A stretch of 64,000 nt of DNA, taken from positions 186,001-250,000 of the forward strand of contig MU277679.1 in the NCBI GenBank assembly GCA_022385805.1, read 5' to 3'. Position numbers and translations under genes: made by a program. Source of the DNA: Pilatotrama ljubarskyi (lineage: Eukaryota > Basidiomycota > Agaricomycetes > Polyporales > Polyporaceae). The notes under the pieces are model-generated. The model did no database searches, was not told the DNA's origin, and saw only the letters and a program-made list of their open reading frames with translations. The stretch's first letter is position 1; each line of letters opens with the position of its first letter. Positions 12,238 to 22,764 of this stretch are shown one piece after another.

Positions 12238-15200
12238 TCAAGGCGACCCTGCGCCGGAGCTCGGATCATCAGCCGCATGCCCGCCCTCCATCAAGGTGGG
12301 GTTGCGATCGCGGGGCCTCGGGATGGCCTCACCGGCGCTGAGCTGCGAGGTCTGCATCTGTGCCGCGGTGATACGCAGGTTTGCGAGCGCGGCCTCTTTG
12401 TGCTCTAGTTCGCGTTGGGTTGCAGCGATCTCTCGTTCGATGGTCACGACGCGCTCTTGGGTGGCGCTCTCGAGCCGCGCGAGGAGATCCATGGGGACGC
12501 GAGGAGGTGCGACGGGTAGTGGCGGTGGGGATGGCGATAACGAGCCTGAGGAAGGTGCAGTGGGGGACGAGGGAGACTGGACTGGCCATGCTAACGGAGC
12601 AAACTGACCGCCGGAAGACGTTAGCACTGGTACGTCTGCACGCTCCGCGTCCGCGAGTCTGCGCTCGTGGTCGACGGGAATGTCTGTGGGCGGTATAGGC
12701 CAATCCTCATCACGGAGAGACAGAATCGTCGTCTGCAGGGGTGTCGATAGCTCCATCGACTGCTCGCCGAGCTCATCTGCGTCGCCGCGCTCCCCGAATG
12801 CGCTGATATCTTGATGCGCCGGTACACGTGCGCTTACGCGCTCTCCACTCTGGAAATCCTCGTCCTTCTCCAAGGGTGACGCGCGGGCATCATGGGGAAC
12901 GAGCGTGGGGGACGCTCGGGGTGACGGCACTGATGGGGCTTTCAGATCGCCGGAGACGCGTGCATGTGCCGCCGCCCTAGCGCCGTCTTCCTCCTGCTGT
13001 AGTGGCGGTCGCGCAGCGTGATCGCGCCGAACCTCGAGGAGAGCTTCCTTGAGGGACAATATTTCAGCTTGTAAGTCTGCTTCCCGGCGGGCGCGTTCGC
13101 GGGCCTCGGCCAGCAGCTGCTCGCGCAGTGCCCGTCGCTCTCTGACGAGTATGAGGATGACGTGAGTAACGATTCAGACGCGTTTCGGGAATGTAGACAG
13201 CCGTGCAACGCACCTGGCGCATTCACTGTTCAGATGTGCGGCACTAGCCGCGTTCACCTTCTGATGGCTCTTGCCAGCTGCCTCGAGGGACACGCCCTGT
13301 AATGATGGGTGATGGTGAGCTTAATGAAGTCGGCACGATACATATAGTACGAACCCCAAGTAACTCGCGTGCCAGCATGGCCTTGTGCGCGGCACGCTCT
13401 AACGCGAACTCACCGATGGCAGCGGAAAAGTGGCCGATATCACGCTCGAAACCCTCAACGTGAGCATCCAAGGAAGTAGACGGCTGCGTCGGTCCAGATA
13501 GGCTACGCGGCATAGATGGATGCCCGCGAGCAGAAGCAAGGGCATGTCTAGGAGTCATACTGTAAGGAGACGGGGATGATGGCATCATATAAGGAAGGAG
13601 TCCAGGGCTTGGAGGGAGGTCTTCATCGCGGTCGCCCTGAAGTTCCCGTTCGTCTGCCTGAACCTCGACGGACACATGTCGTCGTTCGGGGACAGTTGGG
13701 CGACGACTGGCAGCATCATCCGATGTCGCCTCCGGAGATGACGGGCGGTGTAACGCTTGGCGGAGCTGAGTTCCCCGTCAGTATAGCAAACCGAGGGAGC
13801 TCAGATTCACTTACCTTCTGTCTGAGCAGCTCAACCTCACGCTCTAGTACACGGCTGCGCGATGCGGTCCGTGCGAGGATGGTTTTCGTTTCTCCAGCCT
13901 CAATATCCGACGCGGTACCATGACGACAGGACGGCAGAGCAGGGTCAGCGCCGACATGTCCTCGCCTATCGACACAGCCGGGGCGAGTGCACGTCCGGAT
14001 GGGTAAGTTGTCGCCCAACATAGAGGGAGACAAAAGTGTGCGGTGTCCGCCATGCACCGCACAGGTCTCCAGTTCGGCTTCCCTGCGAGCAACCATGGCT
14101 TCGAGCCGAAGGATCTCTGCGTCGGCGGATTCTTTAGTGCGACCATGGGCGCGCTTCTCTTCGGTCAGCTGTTTCTGCAGCAGAGCGACTATAGCAAGAG
14201 AGACATCGTCCCTAATGGCCGGCGGCGCTTGCGATCGATCCGCTTCGAAATCAGGTTCATCGACAGGCTCTACAGGTGAAGAGTCGGAGAAGCCACGATA
14301 TTGCAGTCAGTTTTAGATCATGCTTCGGCGGGTAAGAATGAACGGACCGAGGGGGCGTAAGAGATCGATTCGTGGGCAAGGCCACAGAGAGTAGTTACTA
14401 CAGCTCTCGACTAAAGACGTTCAGGAAGTAGAGTGATGAGCGCTAAGATGCGAGCTATACGCCCGTTCGTTCAATCCTGTAACAATAGCGGGTACCCACC
14501 TTTGTCGAGCACGATAGACACCATCTCTCGCATGTCGTCTCGTTCCCTTTCCGCGCGCTTCACCTCATCGAGGTAGCGATCGAGCTTCGAGCTGAGCTTC
14601 TCCTTGGCGTTCCTCTCTACTTTCAGCTCGCGTTGGTGTGACAGACGTTGGGCGTCGAGTTCGTCTAATGTTGAATTGAGGCGAGCGCGTAACTGGGCGA
14701 TCTTCATACTGCACAGCTCTAGTTCCTCTCGAAGGCGGGCTATCTAGACAGTGTTTGTAATGTCAAGTAAAGCTCACATGTATGGATCATTCGGCATGCC
14801 TCTTCGTCTTTCTGTACATTCGCAGTTGACACGACATCATGTCCTGTGCGAGACTTGACTCCAGGCCCCATTCACGGCTATGATAGTCTTTGGAGGGATA
14901 CCCTTATAATACGAAACAGATTCGAGGGAGATTAGGCATCCAACAGTGGCAACCAGATGCAGCATCCAAGATATAGGGTGATAGCCCAGGTACCAGATGG
15001 ATGAGTAGTAGAGGAAAGCAGCGAGACCGACTGTGGCAACTGGCAAGTTTGAAGTCGCCCCTGTGACTGAATACACCCACAGCGATAAACAATAGCAGCA
15101 CGTGACTATTAGGCGGGCGCTAACTCTCAGATACCGTACATCGGAGTCCCTCTCAGCCACCCAGTCCAAGTCGTCCTCGGCTTCGACGACTCTGGGTGCT

Positions 15201-15482
15201 GCTGGTAATGTGTTCTCCGCGTGGAGCGCGCTTTCTGACGAACATGCGCAGCGACCTGGAGGTACTGCTATTGGATCCAGCACAGGTCTTACCGAGGTTG
15301 AGCGCAGCACTGGCCCGTCGAAACATGACCGGTCCCCGCAGGTCGCATCTAGCCAATCCGTGGATGCTGAGAGATCACCCAAAATCCCTAGATGTTCTAT
15401 CCATAGTTAGGCGCATACATGGTAACTCCTTCGCAATGCAGATCGGAACGCTCCTGACACGTATGTATGGTGATCTGATCAT
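12238..15482 (-). CDS. Membrane-anchored coiled-coil protein, function unknown
   Basis: Eight exons splice in phase: 15482-15461, 15396-14855, 14811-14778, 14739-14500, 14269-13815, 13765-13355, 13296-13214 and 13141-12238. They give about 896 residues. Residues roughly 110-175 hold two to three hydrophobic segments (around CCYCLSLWVYS, VGLAAFLYYSSIWYLGY and HLVATVGCLISL), likely transmembrane helices. A long acidic/basic coiled coil follows (LREELELCSMKIAQLRARLN onward), then a Cys/His-containing stretch (CTRPGCVDRRGH), a Ser/Pro linker, a second coiled coil (RRALREQLLAEARERA) and a third near the C-terminus. Topology suggests a membrane anchor with a long cytosolic rod. I do not recognise the family beyond this layout. 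The first 22-nt exon and its intron are the weakest part of the model. Confidence 0.75.
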
Positions 15483-15556
15483 ACAGTGAAAGCGTAAGTC
15501 ACGACTCTTCCTCAGCTCCCACTGGCAGCTCAACTTCGATCATTACTCACCAGAGC

Positions 15557-16067
15557 CTAAAGCGGAGAGACTAGGATTGACTGGGTGTTTGGAGTGAAGC
15601 AGAATCCGCTCGCCATCGACGTGCCACACAGCGAGAGCGCGTTGCAGTCGCCGTTGCACTCGGTCTCGTCGCAGAAACCGATATCCTTCGTCGCAGTGAG
15701 ACAGGTCGTGCCCACAGCATCGAGGCAGGTCGCGCCGCCGGTGTACACCGTGCAGGTGCCGCCGCAGATGGTCCCAATACGCTTGGTGCAGTACGTGACT
15801 GTGGTAGACTGGGCGGAGCGCTTGGCGAGGGGGTTGGGAAGGTCGCCGACAAACGTGAGCTCGGCGTCGGTGGTCGCGATCCAGTGAGCCATCTCGACAT
15901 CGCTGATGATGGACGCGGAGGTCTGCGCGGTCGTGAGGTCAGTCTTAGTGTCGTATACCTAGCATCACCGTACTCACCCCGTCCTCAGAGATGCCGCGAC
16001 CCGCGGGGCCACCGACGACTGCGGCAGCGAAGGCCGCGAAAGTGATGAGGATGGCTGAGAACTGCAT
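15557..16067 (-). CDS. Small secreted cysteine-rich protein A1
   Basis: Two exons (16067-15978 and 15922-15557) with a 55-bp intron give 151 residues. Exon 1 encodes a signal peptide (MQFSAILITFAAFAAAVV) and a short acidic start. Exon 2 holds a propeptide-like stretch (VEMAHWIATTDAELTFVG), a Kex2-type site (LAKR followed by SAQ) and a mature domain of about 75 residues with ten cysteines spaced C-x7-C-x3-C-x8-C-x7-C-x9-C-x4-C-x3-C-x5-C-x8-C. The CGGTC core is invariant in the cluster. The spacing suggests five disulfides in an extracellular protein. Exon 2 is almost the same as that of A3 (2 of 121 residues differ), which lies inverted 3.3 kb away. Function unknown; effector-like or developmental roles are only guesses. 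Confidence 0.9.
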
Positions 16068-16095
16068 GTCCGAGGAGGTGTTGTAGTGAGGCGAT

Positions 16096-16135
16096 GTTCA
16101 CTGCTGTTTGACTGCACGGCAGCTCATCTTTTATA
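16096..16135 (-). promoter_or_regulatory. Core promoter and leader motif of A1
   Basis: On the minus strand a TATAAAAG box (16135-16128) is followed by GTCAAACAGCAGTGAAC (16112-16096), 29 bp before the ATG. The same pair occurs before A3 and A7, and the leader motif before A6. Confidence 0.7.
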
Positions 16136-17311
16136 CCCCTAACTCTCCGGTTCCTTGCCGAGAGCGTGTGTTTGGTACGGTGGGCGGCAGCAGAGAATAC
16201 TGCTCAGGACGGAGTGTACCCAGCTCTGTACTTGCATGGCACGTCGATACCCTGCTAGGGCGATCAACGTCTGGTGACTGCGAACAGGTATCGCTCTGCT
16301 CCTTCTGCATCTGCTCTCACCCCTCTGGAGCCGTGCGGGCGTGTTCTGCACTCCGGTGTTACTGTGCCTCTGTTCTGGCGCACCGGGGCGCGTCCTATCA
16401 CAGACTACAAAGGGTCAAAGGATCGTCGACTCGCCGCTGCCAATGGGTATCGCCTATCTTTCATGCGACCTGGAACGTAGGGACAGGCTTGTCAGTTCGC
16501 TGCCGGCCCCTGATGTTTGCTGATGCTTCCTTGCGGTAGATATGGTCCCCGGTAACTGCGGCACTAGCCCATGTTGCTCCAGCCGAGGAGAGGACTACAT
16601 ACGGAAGCATGAGCGGTGCCGAGGCTCTTAACGTCTGTTCCTGCTGCTATGGCTTCTCATCTAGCCCCGGACAAGCCAACCGAAGGCTGGACCTTTGAAC
16701 CTCGCCCTGCTGATGTGCAGGACTCCAATGTCCGCCTTCACGGCCTACGATTGGCTATGTCCGCTGATCAGGTTGGGCGCGCGACATCGAGCATGGGTGC
16801 GTTATGCCCAGTTGTATACAGTGCGTACCTACGCGCTTCTCGGAAGCTGCTGCAGTTTCGGCCAAGGTTTTCTACCGCTCTTCGCGCTCTCACAGAATCC
16901 CGCTCGCCATCCACATAGGCACCACCGTACGTACATCCACTCGGTCCTGTCGGAGAGACGGACGCAAGTCCTGCGGGGCATCATACCTAGACCGCTCGCT
17001 GATTCAGATTGTGTCCGTCTCCGAGGGCGCCGAGTCCAGGAAACAGATGATAGAGTTCTATCGGACTGGCCAAATCTACAGTATATTCAGGGGCACTCCA
17101 TCGACTTCGCCACGGCGCGGATACCATGTGTACATCCACAGCGGAGCGATCCATCACAGGCTCCATACTCGTGAGTAGTTAATCGCAAGCCATTCTCCTA
17201 GGGGAGGCGCGCACCACTGAGTCAGTCTTATTCCTGCCGACAGTCGTAAGCCGAAGGTGGGTGTCCGCATGACGAGCTGAATTCGGACAGAAACTCACCC
17301 ATGAGCGCCTA
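16136..17311. other. Intergenic between A1 and A2
   Basis: Plus-strand frames around 16700-17170 contain hydrophobic pieces (for example QLYTVRTYALLG) faintly like fungal integral membrane proteins, but stops and frame changes prevent a model. Possibly a decayed gene; nothing firm. Confidence 0.35.
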
Positions 17312-17922
17312 CTAGTCATCGGAGACGAGGATGGACTTGGTGTCGAACGTGAAGCAGAACCCGTCCTTCAGGATGGTCCCGCACGCGAAGAGGTCGTCGC
17401 AAAGGCCTTTGCACGCCTTCTTGTCGCAGAAGCCGATGTCCTGCGTCGCCATCATGCACTGCGAGAGCGGGATGTCGACGCACTGCGGGCCGCCGTTGTA
17501 CACCGTGCACGTTCCCCCGCAGGTGTCGTTCTTCGTGCGCTTGCTGCAGTAGACGACGATGGTGTTGTTGTTCTGCGCGGAGCGGCGGCCGAGCGGCGTG
17601 AAGTCCGGGCGGGGACCGATGAAAGTCAGATTGGCATCGGTCGTGGCGAGCCAACGGGCGAGCTGCGCTTCGCTCATGAGAGGTCTTGCAGTCTACGGTG
17701 TTCCACGTTCATGCCCCGCCAGCCACACCAGCCAGGAATATCGCTCACACCGCTACTGCCCGTACCATCGGGGACTACCTGCACCGAGATGGGTAAGCTC
17801 ACGCTGTGCTTGTCGAGAGGAAGCACCAGCACTCCGCAGCGCGCTCCACTCACAACTGCGGCAACCGCCAAGGCGGTGGAAATCAGGCTCGTTATGAGGA
17901 AGAGGTCGGAGTTGTACCACAT
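17312..17922 (-). CDS. Small secreted cysteine-rich protein A2 (divergent member)
   Basis: Exons 17922-17803 and 17692-17312 with a 110-bp intron give about 166 residues. Exon 1 encodes a signal peptide (LFLITSLISTALAVAAVVSG) and a longer pro-region than in its relatives; an alternative donor slightly downstream is possible. Exon 2 follows the family layout: AQLARWLATTDANLTFIG, then a dibasic site changed to LGRRSAQ, and ten cysteines around CGGTCTVYNGG. The C-terminus ends in SDD instead of the usual SPL. It is the most divergent copy in the cluster. Likely secreted; function unknown. Confidence 0.85.
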
Positions 17923-19328
17923 CCCGCATTCAATGCGACGGGAGCTATAGGCCTAGACGCGAGGGAGCACGTCCTTTATACTCTACCGCGCAGGCTCTGC
18001 CGTGTGCAGAGGGCTTCCCAGCACCGGAGTACCTTCGGCTGCCCTTGGCAGCGTGTGCATAGTTCCGGACTTAGCAACTAGGGTTTCTCAGCCCCATGGC
18101 CGGTTTATGGTTGTGGATTCGGACAGCTGAGGTGGGCGGCAAGTATCGTGTCGATCTTGACGTGTACAGTAATGGTTCGTCCTCGAGCCGCACGTACAGG
18201 TACGCCGGCAGGAGCCACCACGAGGAGTCTCGAAAGGAGAAGGTAAAGTATACGAATGGCCTTGGGCGGCGAATGGACGTAACTCTAATGTCCATGCGCC
18301 GTCTCAGGTTCCAAAAATGGACACGGGCGCACCTTTCCAGCGGCGGAGAAGGTCTACCCAATAGGCAACGCCCATCTAATTGTAAGGTTCAACTCCAAGG
18401 GGGAGGCGAGGCGGGAGCCATCCCAGTATGAAGCTGGCGTGGGGGCCGAGAGGCGAATCCCGTACCGAAGAAGCTTCGCGGGAAAGCCCCCGGCTGCTAG
18501 TTTGGCAGTGTAAGGTACGTATTCTTGCGATGCGATGCGGGCACCCATTGGATCGGTCGTAACGAACGGACTCGGCGTCGGATGGTTGTGTAAGCGTAAG
18601 GGCATTGAAGACCAGCTTCGTGGCACCATCAAACCTCTATGGCTGGACTCCGGCGCTGGGGATAGATGCAGCTGCTGTAGACACGAAGCGCAAGGAGGGC
18701 AAGGACGAAGAGAGCATAAGCAAAGACCGTATACGCCGGAGAAAAGAGACTTGTTCTTTGTTATTGACATTGACGAGGTTGCTGAATTCACAGGGGTACG
18801 ATCTGCTTCTAAACTCCGGTACACAAGCGAGTGCATTTGAGCCTTTCGATGGACGCACATTGGCCCTATGCACGCCTTCCTGAAAAATACACGAGAAGGC
18901 ATGTATGAGCAAGAGGACCTGGAACGTCGCCTCTAACCGGAGAGTAGGAACGACACTCACGCAGATGGTCGATGGAGTAGGACCAGGCTTTCATCAGCCG
19001 CGATCTTGCGAGTTTGAAATCTTCGCGGTATGAAACTAGCGCCCAACTGTATCGACAGAAACAGCTTGAGGAACGGGACAATCCTGAGTCTTCCGTACAC
19101 GACCGCAGAGGCCGTAGACAGCTCGGTCTAGACTTTTACAACACATACCGAGGCAGTCAGCGATGAGAGCGGCGGTCCAGGTCCAGGGCGGCCTCACCGG
19201 ATGGCGGGTGCAGCCCTCACTGGTGCTGACATCGGCAAGTCCAACCACCGGGCAGGAGAAGTCTTTGGTTTAGTCTGATTTCAGGTTATCACTTCTTGTA
19301 TGAGGCTGCAGTATCTGCCCAAAACGCA
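17923..19328. other. Intergenic between divergent A2 and A3
   Basis: A minus-strand frame at 18354-18902 and others nearby were examined for a membrane protein gene, but no exon chain or motif held up. The outer few hundred bases at each end are promoters of A2 and A3. Confidence 0.4.
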
Positions 19329-19368
19329 TATAAGAGATGAGCCGTTGTAGGGTCAAACAGCAGTAAAC
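19329..19368 (+). promoter_or_regulatory. Core promoter and leader motif of A3
   Basis: TATAAGAG at 19329-19336 followed by TCAAACAGCAGTAAAC at 19353-19368, 28 bp before the ATG. It matches the A1 arrangement in order and spacing. Confidence 0.7.
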
Positions 19369-19396
19369 ACATCCTCACCACAACACATCATCAGAC

Positions 19397-19910
19397 ATGC
19401 AGTTTTTCGCCGTATTGATCACCCTCGCTGCCTTCGCCGCCGCAGTCGTCGCTAGTCCCGCAGGTCGCGACATCTCTGAGGACGGGGTGAGTACGATCGT
19501 GCTAGGTATACATATGGCCCTGAGACTGACCTGCGACTTTACAGACCTCCGCGTCCATCATCAGCGATGTCGAGATGGCTCACTGGATCGCGACCACCGA
19601 CGCCGAGCTCACCTTCGTCGGCGACCTCCCCAACCCCCTCGCCAAGCGCTCCGCCCAGTCTACCACAGTCACGTACTGCACCAAGCGTATTGGGACCATC
19701 TGCGGCGGCACCTGCACGGTGTACACCGGCGGCGCGACCTGCCTCGACGCTGTGGGCACGACCTGCCTCACTGCGACGAGGGATATCGGCTTCTGCGACG
19801 AGACCGAGTGCAACGGCGACTGCAACGCGCTCTCGCTGTGTGGCACATCGATGGCGAGCGGCTTTTGCTTCACTCCGAACACCCAGTCGGTCCTCGTTTC
19901 GCCTCTCTAG
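19397..19910 (+). CDS. Small secreted cysteine-rich protein A3
   Basis: Exons 19397-19486 and 19545-19910 encode 151 residues: signal peptide (MQFFAVLITLAAFAAAVVAS), acidic start, the AHWIATTDAELTFVG propeptide, LAKR-SAQ processing site and ten cysteines. Compared with A1, exon 2 differs by only K/R and I/V, whereas the 30-residue exon 1 differs at six positions. The DNA is identical over 119 bases (19629-19747 against 15838-15720) and then diverges towards the stop codon. This pattern points to recent sequence exchange within exon 2. Predicted extracellular; function unknown. Confidence 0.9.
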
Positions 19911-21478
19911 GCGTTGCAATCAGGTGAGATTATTTGCATACCATCTCGTGCGTGCATGACTCACGAAGTGAATCAGATGCCTTCGTTCTCCGCTTAGTCT
20001 TATGGTAACATTCTTGGGACACGAGTGTAGAGAGAAGTCTTCGATGGGCGACGGAGTCGAAGTTGTAGTTCGGAGTAGGTGGACTGCTGTAGATTCAAGT
20101 GGGCGCGTTGCTGCGTTGCTTCGATACATGTCATATAGTCCCAGAGGTAGTCTTTTGAAACTGTGAAGCCATCGTGGTTCGTGCAGTGGGAGTGCACGGA
20201 GAACGACGGCTGTGACTACAACTTACTAAGTACCATGGAGTTCGCGGACGGGTTCACTGGCAGCGTCACGGTGCGCATCGTTAGCGAGGCTCAGACTTGG
20301 TGACGTCTAATCACGCGACTTGTGACGCACGCGTTCATAGTCGATGGACTCGCGCGGCCCCTGTCACGCCTTGCGCGAAAGTCTGGATCGATTCTCACTG
20401 CCATGCCTAGTTGAACGAACTGCGCTTCATGATCTTGTTTGGCGAAGCATGCACGCATACCCTCTGAACCGACGCCAGTGGTAGTAAGTAGTACTTTTCT
20501 GACATCAAAAGTCGCGTCGTGGTATGCATTTCAAGTTTGCGTCGCGGTTCGCCCCGCCGGTGCGGTATGTCGTGCACTCAGGCTGGGAGACTATCCTAGA
20601 TGTATCTGACGCTGGAATCAAGTACTTACTGGCTGCAAGCCTCTAATGAGATTGTTCCCAATCGTATCCGTAGCTCGAAAATTGGGCAATGATGTCGGAA
20701 TGCTTGAGGAGTGGCACACCAGCACTGAGCACAGAACATCGCCGGATAGGTTTCTCGAGCGGTGGGCCAACAATTGGCCGCTTAGCTAATGATTGGAACC
20801 GCGTAATCCTCACTGAGGAGCTGGAGGGATGTCCAGGGTGAGTTGAAAGCCTTGACCTTGTGCACCGCTGCCGTCTTGCCCCTCAGGCTCTTGCCTAGGA
20901 TAGCTGCGTCACGGTACGAAGGTCGTGAGCCTTCAGCGATCTTCACGTATGTCCGAATGCTATCCCAGAGCCTCCATCTACTCCAGTGGAGGACTGAACA
21001 GAGCCAATTCGAGAAGCCGGCCGGTGGCGGTAGAGAAGCTGATGTGACGTTCACAACTACCGAGCACAGGCACGGAGGTGAGCCAGCGCACTGACACAAC
21101 TCTAATGTTCATCTTGCGGGTTTGCTCGATGCTACACGTTTGGATTTATGGCCAATCGGCATCTTGCCGCGGAGGGATGGCGCCATTGACTCCCGGGCCA
21201 TTGTGAGCGGATACGGAGACGTCGTAGGTTCGTGGGTGAGCCAGCGAGAAGACCTTACCTGAACTTCGACATGGTGAATCAAAGAACGAGCGGTGTGGGT
21301 TGAGCTCGAGAGGGTAGCTAGGTGTGGGAAGTCAAGTCAGCACCCGCCGCCTGATAACCATCTGGAACAGCCATAGACTTGAGCGCAAACCTCCGGCGTC
21401 AAGACTACTCGACATAGTTCTTTGAACGAGCTATGGTCGTCTGGTCTCGACCAGGATAGAAGGGAGAATTGAACGTAC
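19911..21478. other. Intergenic, no convincing gene
   Basis: A minus-strand frame at 20782-21099 ends in a plausible peptide but cannot be linked to a start or splice sites. Otherwise nothing recognised. Confidence 0.4.
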
Positions 21479-21973
21479 TCATATATTCACGCGAGGAGCA
21501 CCAGATGCGAGTGAAAGCTCGCGATCATAGGCTCTGTCGGTCTTCGCCGCTAGATAGGCGATATTTTGAGATACCGGCGCCTGGGCCAGCGCGAAGGCTC
21601 CATCGGCAAAGTACATGAGCGGAGCATCGCCGGCACAACGAGCACCTAACATTAGGCCAAGGGGCATCACGGGGAGAACTGGGCACAGACGAGCCTCGCG
21701 CTGCTTCAGAGAAGTGTCCGGGACGGCGGCCCCGAACAGATCTTCAACGCAGGGATCCAGATCGGCCTTCAAGCCCTTTGAAGACAGAAAACAAGCCTAA
21801 TCGTTGAGCAGGAAAGCAAGCAGGTACCTGTTCGTCCAGACAGTCAGGTATTGCATGCGACGCAAATTGTGAGACAGAAAGAATCACCCTTCTCGGAGCC
21901 TGGAGCACTCCGCCTCACGCTGGATCACCTTCTCTGCTGCCGCTGGCTGAGCGTACAGTTCCACCAGCTCCAT
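21479..21973 (-). CDS. Possible short gene of unknown function, perhaps broken
   Basis: From ATG 21973 a frame begins MELVELYAQPAAAEKVIQR. A frame at 21772-21479 continues with KADLDPCVEDLFGAAVPDTS and PLGLMLGARCAGDAPLMYF and ends in a stop. Both read like real, Ala/Leu-rich helical protein. They can be joined by an intron only if the donor at GAGAAG|GTGATC is used, which deletes the natural continuation, so the first exon may be frameshifted. No family recognised. It could be a small gene, the 3' part of a longer one, or a pseudogene. Confidence 0.3.
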
Positions 21974-22134
21974 TATTGCTCCGTCAGTGTGCTCCTGGAC
22001 ACTGTAGAACGGCAACGCTGGAAATAGCTATGCTCCAGAGTCCAGAGCGTGCCACAGGCCTGTCGTGGTACTCCAAGGCTGTGAAAACTGTATGTAGAAA
22101 GGTAAGTGCACCATTGACACAGAGGCGAGACCTG

Positions 22135-22142
22135 TATAAAAG
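22135..22142 (+). promoter_or_regulatory. TATA box of A4
   Basis: TATAAAAG followed by GGTGAGC, 120 bp before the ATG. The leader motif of A1/A3 is only weakly kept here and the leader is lengthened by a CCA microsatellite. Confidence 0.55.
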
Positions 22143-22214
22143 GGTGAGCGAGTCGGCGACGAAACTGCAGTACAGGACACATCCTCACCACCACTACTCC
22201 CATCTCTTCTTCGC

Positions 22215-22253
22215 CCACCACCACCACCACCACCACCACCACCACCACCACCA
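22215..22253 (+). repeat. (CCA)13 microsatellite in the A4 leader
   Basis: Thirteen perfect CCA units ending eight bases before the A4 start codon, so probably transcribed as 5' untranslated sequence. Confidence 0.9.
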
Positions 22254-22261
22254 ACTTCGAC

Positions 22262-22764
22262 ATGCAGTTCCTCGCCGCTTTCGTCACCCTCGCCGCGTTC
22301 ACCGCCGTCGTGGTCGCCAGTCCCGTCGCCAAGGACGCTGTGAGTGGGACTTGGAATTTGTCACATGTACGAGCGCGACTGATCTAAAGCCTCCGTAGAC
22401 TTCTGCATCCATCGTCAGCGACGCCGAGATGGCGCACTGGATCGCGACCACCGACGCCGAGCTCACCTTCGTCGGCGAGCTGCCCAACCCGCTGGCCAAG
22501 CGCTCCGCGCAGACCACGACCGTCACCTTCTGCACCAAGAGCGTCGGGCCGATCTGCGGTGGTACCTGCACGGTGTACACCGGAGGCGCGACCTGCCTCG
22601 ACACTCTCGGGACGGCGTGCATCTCCGCGACGAAGGACGTCGGCTTCTGCGACGAGTCCGAGTGCAACGGCGACTGCAGCGCGCTGTCGCAGTGCGGCAC
22701 CACGATGGCGAGCGGCTTCTGCGCGACGCCGAACACCAAGTCGATCTTGGTCTCTCCCCTCTAG
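22262..22764 (+). CDS. Small secreted cysteine-rich protein A4
   Basis: Exons 22262-22339 and 22399-22764 encode 147 residues. The signal peptide (MQFLAAFVTLAAFTAVVVAS) is followed by a shorter pro-region (PVAKDA), the AHWIATTDAELTFVG segment, LAKR-SAQ and the ten-cysteine domain with CGGTCTVYTGGATC. The intron sits at the same place and phase as in A1 and A3. Predicted extracellular, matured by a Kex2-type protease at KR. Function unknown. Confidence 0.9.

Noticed and set aside
11873..12241. ATG frame overlapping the stop of the coiled-coil gene (TGATG)
   Set aside because: Eukaryotic context makes translational coupling unlikely and the product has no recognised domain; treated as 3' flank.
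16560..17178. Possible remnant of a fungal integral membrane protein gene
   Set aside because: Only short hydrophobic pieces (such as VRTYALLG) recall such families; no exon chain could be built.
18071..18960. Possible membrane protein gene on the minus strand
   Set aside because: Frames break repeatedly and no conserved motif was found.
22215..22253. CCA run as a CRISPR-like or coding His tract
   Set aside because: A simple trinucleotide repeat just before the A4 start codon, outside the reading frame; no spacer structure.
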